This document shows, in pieces, positions 7,040-12,138 of a stretch of 12,138 nucleotides of DNA (positions are counted from its first letter, which is position 1; every line of letters begins with the position of its first letter). This DNA is from Larix sibirica (Eukaryota > Streptophyta > Pinopsida > Pinales > Pinaceae), in assembly GCA_004151065.3 (NCBI GenBank), contig NWUY0300006173.1, positions 52,587 through 64,724 on the forward strand, in the 5' to 3' direction. Below the pieces are notes generated by a model. The model was not told the DNA's origin. It searched no databases and saw only the letters and a list, made by a program, of their open reading frames with translations. Position numbers and translations under genes: made by a program.

Positions 7040-8127
7040 CAGGAATGGATGGAAAAGGTCACAATCCAACACCTCACCATATGGATACAAGAAGACCTGA
7101 ATCCTTCACTTGGGTATACATGGCACCGATATGTATTGTGGTACAAGGACCACATTTTTCTGACCTTACGTTCAGCCTTAAAACCACAAATATTAGAAGA
7201 GTTACATTCATCACCCACTACTATTGACTTAAAATTTCATAAAACTTATGAAACAATTAAGTGATAATTATTTTGGGAAGGCATGAAAAAATATATCCAC
7301 AACTTTATTGTAGCTTGTGACACAGGCTAATGACATAAGGGAGAAATGGTGAAGTCCCCCAATGCTTTGCAACCATTTCCAATTCTTGGCCATATTTGGA
7401 CATACATATCTATGGATTTAATTATGGGGCTTCCTGAAGAAGGAAATAAAACAATCATTATGGTGGTATTATATCACCTAAACACATATGCTCATGTTTG
7501 TCCCTTACCACACCCTCTTACACACTCACTAGAGGTACAAGTCTTCATGGATTAGAATTTTAAACTCCATAGCATGTCGATTTCTATTTATCTAATTGGG
7601 ACCCTACCTTCACAAGCAAATTTTGGTATAAGATGCTTAAAATTTAGGGTACTCAGTGAAACCTCAACACAACCTATCACCCCAAATGGATGGTCAAATG
7701 GAAGTAGTCAATAAATGATTGGAAACTTACTTAAGATGCTTTCTATTGGATAGGAAACACCAATGGGCCCAATGGATTCCTCTGGCAGAATGGTGGTATA
7801 ATACCACTTATCATGGATCCATGAATATGAAACCATATGAAGTAGTACATGTCCAAAATCCTTTATTAGTGATTTTTTATTTTCCAAGCACCTCTATGAT
7901 TTAGAAAATGTACAAAACACTTCGCACCATAGCAGCTATTCTGTACACCCTTAAGGACAATCTAGTTATGGCTCAAAAATAGAATGAAACAATAGGTAGA
8001 GCAACATTGCTCTAAGAGTTCCTTTGAATAGGAGGATCATGTGTTTCTTTGACTCCAACCTTATAAATGAACATACCTCAAGTCTCATCTCCACCAGAAG
8101 CTATCTCCAAAATTCTATCACTACAAC
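7040..8127 (+). pseudogene. Gypsy integrase, degenerate
   Basis: An N-terminal zinc-binding region is faintly visible (HSSPTT...KFHKTY, then IHNFIVACDTG, about 7205-7327), with the last Cys lost to a stop. The catalytic core still shows all three acidic positions. They are Asp in WTYISMDLIMGLPEEG (7415-7417), Asp in WDPTFTSKFW (7600-7602) and Glu in QMDGQMEVVN (7701-7703), but stops separate them. WAQWIPLAEWWYNTTYHGSM (about 7770-7830) is a typical C-terminal core motif. The tail LQPYK...QKLSPKFYHY (about 8058-8125) matches the usual integrase C-terminal SH3-like region. The family enzyme joins element DNA to the host chromosome. Confidence 0.83.
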
Positions 8128-8519
8128 ATTTGGATTTGAATTCCAATGTATTTTTCAATAATGATGTTGGAAATCACACATCTTGTCGAAAATTCCTTTC
8201 TATTTTTTAATTTAACCCCGACCTATGTCACAATTCCAACATCCATAGTGTATTTTCAAAATTTAAACGTTTGTACGTCATTAGAACATGAACGTTACAT
8301 GACCATTTTTGTCTTTGAAATGGTCAATAGACCCTCCTATTGACCTAGTCAATGTACGTCCGTATTCCGATGTCCTAGCGTATAAAAGTTATTTATAAGA
8401 AATCTTCATATTACTTTCCGACAAGTATGTGATGCTATCAATATCTATAGTATAATGTTTCATAGTTTCTAAAAATATATAATCAATATTACAACAATTT
8501 CCTGTCGAGTTATATAAGT
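8128..8519. other. Unassigned A+T-rich stretch between gypsy and CACTA remnants
   Basis: This might contain the remains of the gypsy 3' LTR, or the 5' end of the CACTA element. However, no matching LTR, terminal repeat or polypurine tract is found. A TATA-like GTATAAAAG occurs at about 8380. No coding text is recognised. Confidence 0.35.
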
Positions 8520-8694
8520 TCAAATTCAATATCAAATGAGGAAAGTTTGAGGATTGTTTCTAAGTTAAGGGTGCAACTTGCTAATGGTAAATTTTGGTGC
8601 CCTTGCAAAAATTGCAAGGGAATGAAAAGAATAATTTTAAGGTCTACATCTATAAAACATTGTTGAATAGCGGGGTTGTGAATTGCATCCAATG
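8520..8694 (+). pseudogene. CACTA (En/Spm, TNP2-type) transposase, N-terminal transposase-associated domain
   Basis: The frame starting SNSISNEESLRIVSKL continues to VQLANGKFWCPCKNCKGMKR, then ILRSTSIKHC followed by two in-frame stops. The CPCxxC cluster with a downstream HxL/HC-like helix is the transposase-associated zinc domain at the N-terminus of plant CACTA transposases. The piece ends at a donor-like ATG|GTAAGA. The terminal CACTA repeats were not found. It is a broken fragment, with the next piece resuming at 8826. Confidence 0.55.
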
Positions 8695-8825
8695 GTAAGA
8701 TGTACTAGATGGATTTCTTTGTTAAATGTTTAATTTTATTCTTATTAATTTAATTTAGAATTTAGAATTTTTTGTTTTAATATTTGATTTCTATATATAC
8801 TAAAAATATTTGATTGTAATTTGTA

Positions 8826-9224
8826 ATGACAAAGACAAAGAGTCCTAGGATTGGATTGAAAAATGAGAAAGATGTGCCAAATTGTAGTAGAATTGTTGGT
8901 AAACAAACATATGGATATCATCATGGAGCCGATAATGGAGATGATGAAGTTAATCCTATGTCTGAGGAAAATGATGATATTGACATAATTCATAATGATG
9001 GGACAAATAGATTGATCAACAACATATTTTATGCTTCATCTATGGTTGATGACTTTGATGGATATGTTGAAGTTGTACCTCTCATAATTGAGAAGGTAGA
9101 AAAAACCTTATATGGTAGCTCAAAGACAAATATCCTCTCTGCAATTTTATTGTTGGTGAACTTGAAAGTGTTGAATGGTTTATCGAACACTTGTCACACA
9201 AAGATCCTAAGGTATGCAATATAA
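8826..9224 (+). pseudogene. CACTA TNP2-type transposase, second N-terminal fragment
   Basis: This is an uninterrupted 132-codon frame. An acidic segment rich in Asp/Glu/Asn (about residues 35-60) is followed by FDGYVEVVPLIIEKVEKTLY and LVNLKVLNGLSNTCHTKIL (about residues 75-128). The pattern LYxGSSK...L.LKVLNGxSN corresponds to the stretch before the catalytic core of TNP2 transposases, where a Tyr-Pro-Gly-Cys-like element is followed by a Leu-rich helix and W/LSN. The frame ends near a donor-like AAG|GTATGC at 9211-9216. The catalytic DDE core does not follow, so the element is truncated. About 130 A+T-rich bases with GT...AG-like edges separate it from the 8520 piece and may be an intron. 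Confidence 0.52.
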
Positions 9225-9440
9225 TTCTCCATACATATTGAATACCATTTTTNATGAAGTCCGATGAAGTTGGAACCACTCTCAAATATCTTGAAACAAT
9301 AAATGGTATTGTTAAAATTTTGGTAAAATGATAGAAAAGGGAAGATAAAGGAGGATGCCAACTTTTACTTCAAGAATTTAAAATTATTAGTAATTATGAG
9401 CATTTTTGGACAAAACCAATCTAAAAAGGAGTCAAATTTT
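9225..9440. other. Non-coding stretch with an ambiguous base
   Basis: A+T-rich sequence without recognisable coding text. It contains an N at 9253. The CACTA similarity stops near 9225, and the LTR-like block begins about 9440. Confidence 0.35.
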
Positions 9441-9488
9441 GCATAAATTGTTTTGGAAATGCATTGTATACACCCATGGTATGACCTT

Positions 9489-9595
9489 GAAACATGTTTC
9501 AATCAATACGAAATGCATTTCCAAAATGTGAAATGCATTTTAGGCCATACCACACATGTTTCAGGGCCATATCAAACATGTTTCCATGTTTTTGT
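9489..9595. repeat. Cluster of short perfect palindromes
   Basis: GAAACATGTTTC and GAAATGCATTTC are each their own reverse complement. Close variants (TGAAATGCATTTTAGG, ACACATGTTTCAGG, AAACATGTTTCCATG) recur within about 100 bases. Such clusters occur in the U3 enhancer part of LTRs and could bind dimeric transcription factors. That role is inferred only. Confidence 0.6.
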
Positions 9596-9685
9596 ACACG
9601 GTACGACCCCCCTAGGGTGCATTTCCTACAACTTAGGCCTAAGGGCATCTATCAGGTGTTGCACTCTCTTGTTCTTAGGGGTTTA

Positions 9686-9702
9686 TCTCTCTCTCTCTCT
9701 CT
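9686..9702 (+). repeat. TC dinucleotide microsatellite
   Basis: Seventeen bases of uninterrupted (TC)n, with a second short run (CTCTCTCTC) about 25 bases further on. Pyrimidine-rich tracts of this kind are common in the transcribed part of plant LTRs and in leaders. Confidence 0.9.
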
Positions 9703-9871
9703 AGTGCACATGTTTTTGTGTTCACTCTCTCTCTAGGGTTGTGCTCCTCTTGGCAGATTTCTCTTCAAGTGTTGCACTACCCTAGTGTTGGTTTGTTCTT
9801 CTCTTTATCATAGAATTTGGGATTATGTTGGTTTTGTTCAATTCTCTTACTATTTGTTGTGAATCTCAGCA

Positions 9872-9883
9872 TGGTATGAAAGT
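9872..9883 (+). promoter_or_regulatory. Degraded primer-binding site (initiator Met-tRNA type)
   Basis: TGGTATGAAAGT matches the Copia site TGGTATCAGAGC at 9 of 12 positions; two of the three differences are transitions. It lies exactly after an LTR-like CA end, which is what lifts it above a chance match. Confidence 0.4.
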
Positions 9884-10279
9884 GAGTGTGCATCTTACTC
9901 AATACAGTGATTGATTTAAATATTTTTGGCTAGTGGTATTGCTTAAGGCTTCCTTAGGACTACAGAACTAGGGATTCTGGATCATCTCTTTTTAAGGGTT
10001 TTTCCTAGGGATGAAGCCCAATCCTGGCTTTCTTTTAAATTTTCGTAGGGTATAAACCCTCCTTCAAGGCCAACTATCTCTTCCTTCCTTTGCTATGTAT
10101 CAAAAGGTGGCACATTGCAGATATTTTCTAGAAAATATTAGTGCCTCTCTTTCCCTTGGGCCTATTAAGTTTTAACATCATATTTGTTCACACAAATTCG
10201 AGTGTTAATTTCCAGCGTATGTCCGTGAGTATATTTGGGATCGAATTCCTAATCAGTTCGACATCGATGGCTTATAAGA
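9884..10279. other. Possible retrotransposon leader, no gene recognised
   Basis: This stretch follows the candidate primer-binding site and so may be the 5' leader of the same Copia-type element. Phrases such as CTAGGGATTCTGGATCATC and repeated AGGG/CCTT words give it a leader-like look. A 20-codon open piece near its right end (PAYVREYIWDRIPNQFDIDG, about 10213-10272) is coding-like but closed by stops on both sides. The LINE 3' end begins right after it, so the LINE probably inserted here. Confidence 0.35.
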
Positions 10280-11076
10280 TAATTTTATTAATGTCCAACG
10301 AATGACCACAAAAGTAGGTCAATGGGACTAAAAGATACATCCAATATGTTTACAATGTGGGAGTGCAAACACAGCTCCTAGAAAGTGCTGAAGCTAAAAA
10401 GCTAAAATAAAATAAAGATACAAGTAGTAGTACGACCTCATAAACCCGTATAAAACTGTATCAAAGTTATGGGATGCAAGATACAAAGTGAATTTGGTCG
10501 AGGTTAGATGACTCAAACAACTCAAAACCCCCCCAAAAAACTCGTTAAGGGAGAGGAAGAACGCGAAGGAGGGCTGAAGATGGATCCAATGATGTCAGGC
10601 TCTCCTAGGCCTAATGGTCGAGAGCGAGGGGGGCGAACGGGCCGCCTACTCGTTGTCGCTGTTGGAGCTCCCTAGAGCCATCTAAATGTTCGATTGTATG
10701 ACCCTAGGGGCATGTAGGAGCGAGGGATACTCTTAAAATCGAAGGAAATAAACTTTGGATAGATCGTTGGTGACCCTGTTGGGACTGGGAGGAAATATGG
10801 CAGGTGGTGAGTGCCCTACTCCGTGTCTGTATGGGCCTGATCTCTTTATCACCCTGAGAATGAGTGGGCTGGTGTATATTTCAGCAACTCCAAACTGGTC
10901 TCGATAAGATCAATTGGTCTCCTAGAGGAGGAGGCTGAGGGGAGACTCATGGTCTCACCATTTACTATTGGAGGTACTCTAGCACTCTCTCGGCGCTTGT
11001 TGCTCCGATCCAATGGATCAACACTAAAGTAGGAGGTAATTGTCTTGGTCCTCCCAAGGGGGGGGGTGTGGAGGAG
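10280..11076 (-). other. LINE 3' untranslated region
   Basis: About 800 bases follow the reverse-transcriptase stop on the minus strand. There is a G+C-rich part at about 10560-10680 with Pro/Arg/Ser-rich readings in one frame (SRRPVRPPRSRPLGLGEP), and then an A+T-rich tail. The Arg/Pro-rich reading could be the remains of a further C-terminal ORF segment, but stops separate it from the finger. The region ends in the TTAATAAAATTATC terminus. Confidence 0.5.
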
Positions 11077-12138
11077 CTAGGACCTGTGGCTAAATATTTC
11101 CTTGAGGAAGAGGGCGAGGCATCTTTGGTCTTGATATCGGAAAAAGGTAGAAAGGGATCCTATTGAGTCCCTATAGAGGCAATTATATCCTCCTCTGATC
11201 TCATAATACAAAGGGAACCTAAAAGTAAGGTGCATCTCTGTCTCTGGCTCCTATAGGTGGCACACCCGGCAAGTCCTATCAGATCATGGTAGATGGTGGT
11301 CAGTCTCCACTCGGAGTCTATGAGAACCTACCCGAAGTTGTCCCAAGGGAATCCTAAGTGAGTTCATCCAATGTTTGCACGTGTAAGGGGGCGAACAATA
11401 ATGCCATCTTGCAGCTCTAAAAAGTGCTCAAGGTAGAAGGACATCTTTGGACCCAAGCTCATCGAGGGTGAAGTCTAAGTAACCTGAATGAACAATCTGT
11501 AGATATCCTCTCTGATAGATTGATTCAATACCTGTTTAGGCAATACGAGATGGCTTGGTACGTCTAGGGAGACTTTGAACGAGGGGAGGTGCTCTGGAGA
11601 GATGATCACCGACTGGAGAAGTCAGGATGCCTCTGAAAACCAACCAAGTGCACGTCCTGCGGGGTGATCTGAGGCAAGAGCCTCTGAGGAGTAAAGTGCA
11701 AGGTAGGGGTATCTCTCTCTCCTCGTGGTGGAGTTGCTGAAAGATCCGACTATGTGAAGGAAAGAGACGAAATGGAAGATGATCTTAAGGTGGAAGGGGT
11801 GAACGTTGAACTCTGCCTGAATAATGGGGCACGAAACAATATACTTGCATCGGATGATGAGCCTGAGAAGTAGGGTCTGAACTCTCTCTGTTTGGGCCCA
11901 GTTTATCTGTACCAAGCTCGAGCCCCAAATCTCGGAAGCATAGAGAACCATGGGTCTAATAATCGCCTCCATGAAATAGAGTTTGGACAAGATGTCTTGA
12001 AACTGGTTTTGGAAGCACTGTCTCTCAATGAATGTTAGGGAACCGTATCCTTTGCTAAGTCGAGGCTAGAAGGCCTGCCACATGCAAAACAAGGCCTCGT
12101 GAACTGTACTCCCAGGTAAATGTAAGATGTGGTGATCT
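11077..12138 (-). pseudogene. LINE reverse transcriptase C-terminal region, degenerate
   Basis: In order on the minus strand, YIYLGVQFTRP (about 12120-12085) leads, after a frameshift, to RLSKGYGSLTFIERQCFQNQ. Then comes KLYFMEAIIRPMVLYASEIW (about 11985-11925), the well-known thumb-region motif of plant LINE reverse transcriptases. RVQTLLLRLIIRCK and a degraded helical stretch follow. After stops come PKMSFYLEHFLELQDGIIVR (about 11440-11390) and, in a shifted frame, GSHRLRVET and RTCRVCHL...EMHLTF. The last is the C-terminal CCHC-like finger, where one expected Cys is Phe. Family proteins carry out target-primed reverse transcription in the nucleus. At least four stops and two frameshifts rule out activity. 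A stop at 11077-11079 is taken as the natural end. Confidence 0.75.

Larger units (their letters stand above)
4880..8127 (+). mobile_element. Decayed Ty3/gypsy LTR retrotransposon internal region
   Basis: Recognisable domains occur in the order gag end, protease, reverse transcriptase, RNase H, integrase. That order (integrase last) is that of Ty3/gypsy rather than Copia. The protein similarities look most like the chromovirus branch, but no chromodomain is visible. All domains are interrupted by stops and frameshifts, and the first Asp of the reverse-transcriptase active site is lost. No flanking LTRs, primer-binding site or polypurine tract were recognised, so this is an old fragment that cannot move. 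Its left part abuts the minus-strand pseudogene, and a CACTA remnant lies to its right. Confidence 0.85.
9440..9871 (+). mobile_element. LTR-like segment of a Copia-type retrotransposon
   Basis: The segment has the make-up of an LTR. Its left part has repeated short palindromes (perfect 12-mers GAAACATGTTTC at about 9489-9500 and GAAATGCATTTC at about 9509-9520, plus further ATGCATTT and CATGTTT copies). A pyrimidine-rich middle with (TC)n follows. The end is ...GAATCTCAGCA, immediately before a degraded primer-binding site. The left border is a guess; no clear TG start or second LTR was identified. The interior of the element is missing or replaced by the LINE to the right. Confidence 0.42.
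10280..12138 (-). mobile_element. 3' half of a LINE (non-LTR) retrotransposon, continuing off the right edge
   Basis: The minus strand carries the end of a LINE reverse-transcriptase ORF, then a long 3' UTR. The UTR closes near 10280 with CATTGACCTACTTTTGTGGTC and GGACATTAATAAAATTATC, a plausible LINE 3' terminus with an AATAAA signal. The block is clearly richer in G+C than the rest of the window. Plant LINEs of this kind encode the reverse transcriptase that would also move SINEs. The 5' part, endonuclease and catalytic reverse-transcriptase core lie outside the window, so the second target-site duplication cannot be checked. Confidence 0.75.

Noticed and set aside
8119-8127. CACTACAAC, resembling a CACTA terminal repeat start
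   Set aside because: It falls in the last readable codons of the gypsy integrase tail (His-Tyr-Asn). It has no inverted partner and no 3-bp target duplication, so it is a chance match.
8380-8392. TATA-like GTATAAAAG as a promoter
   Set aside because: The surroundings are A+T-rich and no transcript start or LTR structure supports it.
9453-9736. Overlapping plus-strand open frames of 80-83 codons
   Set aside because: They run through palindromes and a TC microsatellite in an LTR-like region. The translations are low-complexity and match no family I know.
11622-11990. A free-standing minus-strand gene of 122 codons
   Set aside because: The text is an internal piece of a LINE reverse transcriptase, and its start codon lies inside the motif, so it is no separate gene.

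Overview
The window looks like nuclear DNA of a seed plant with a large, repeat-rich genome. It is mostly A+T-rich and has no long intact ORF. It holds isolated exon-sized coding pieces with GT/AG borders and layers of decayed plant-type transposable elements (tRNA-derived SINEs, a Ty3/gypsy polyprotein, a CACTA-like transposase, LTR fragments and a LINE). A gymnosperm with very long, transposon-filled introns would fit well. That is an inference from style, and the sequence does not prove it.

Layout. Positions 1-430 hold a possible Copia-type primer-binding site on the minus strand, a perfect 14-bp inverted repeat and a tentative exon. Positions 727-848 carry the best host-gene signal: an intact minus-strand exon of a PhoD-like metallophosphatase. 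Positions 1152-1664 hold two convergent SINEs, each with a target-site duplication. Positions 1647-3538 are a three-copy tandem duplication (full, truncated, near-full) that starts inside the head of the second SINE. Positions 3784-4640 hold a decayed, intron-containing minus-strand gene of an uncharacterised, probably transposon-linked protein family.

Positions 4900-8127 are a heavily mutated plus-strand Ty3/gypsy element: end of gag, protease, reverse transcriptase, RNase H and integrase, with no LTR recognised. Positions 8520-9230 carry the N-terminal part of a CACTA (En/Spm, TNP2-type) transposase in two pieces. Positions about 9440-9883 look like an LTR end with dense palindromes, a CT repeat and a mutated Met-tRNA primer-binding site. 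From about 10280 to the right edge lies the 3' half of a minus-strand LINE: end of the reverse transcriptase ORF plus a long 3' UTR. This block is visibly richer in G+C than the rest.

How it fits together: the only clearly constrained coding sequence is the PhoD-like exon. The other recognisable pieces are mobile DNA or its duplications. The minus-strand host gene may run through the window with transposons filling its introns, but no second secure exon of it was found. The least described items are the decayed 3784-4640 gene, the SINE pair, and the tandem unit that keeps an exon-like reading frame in two of three copies.
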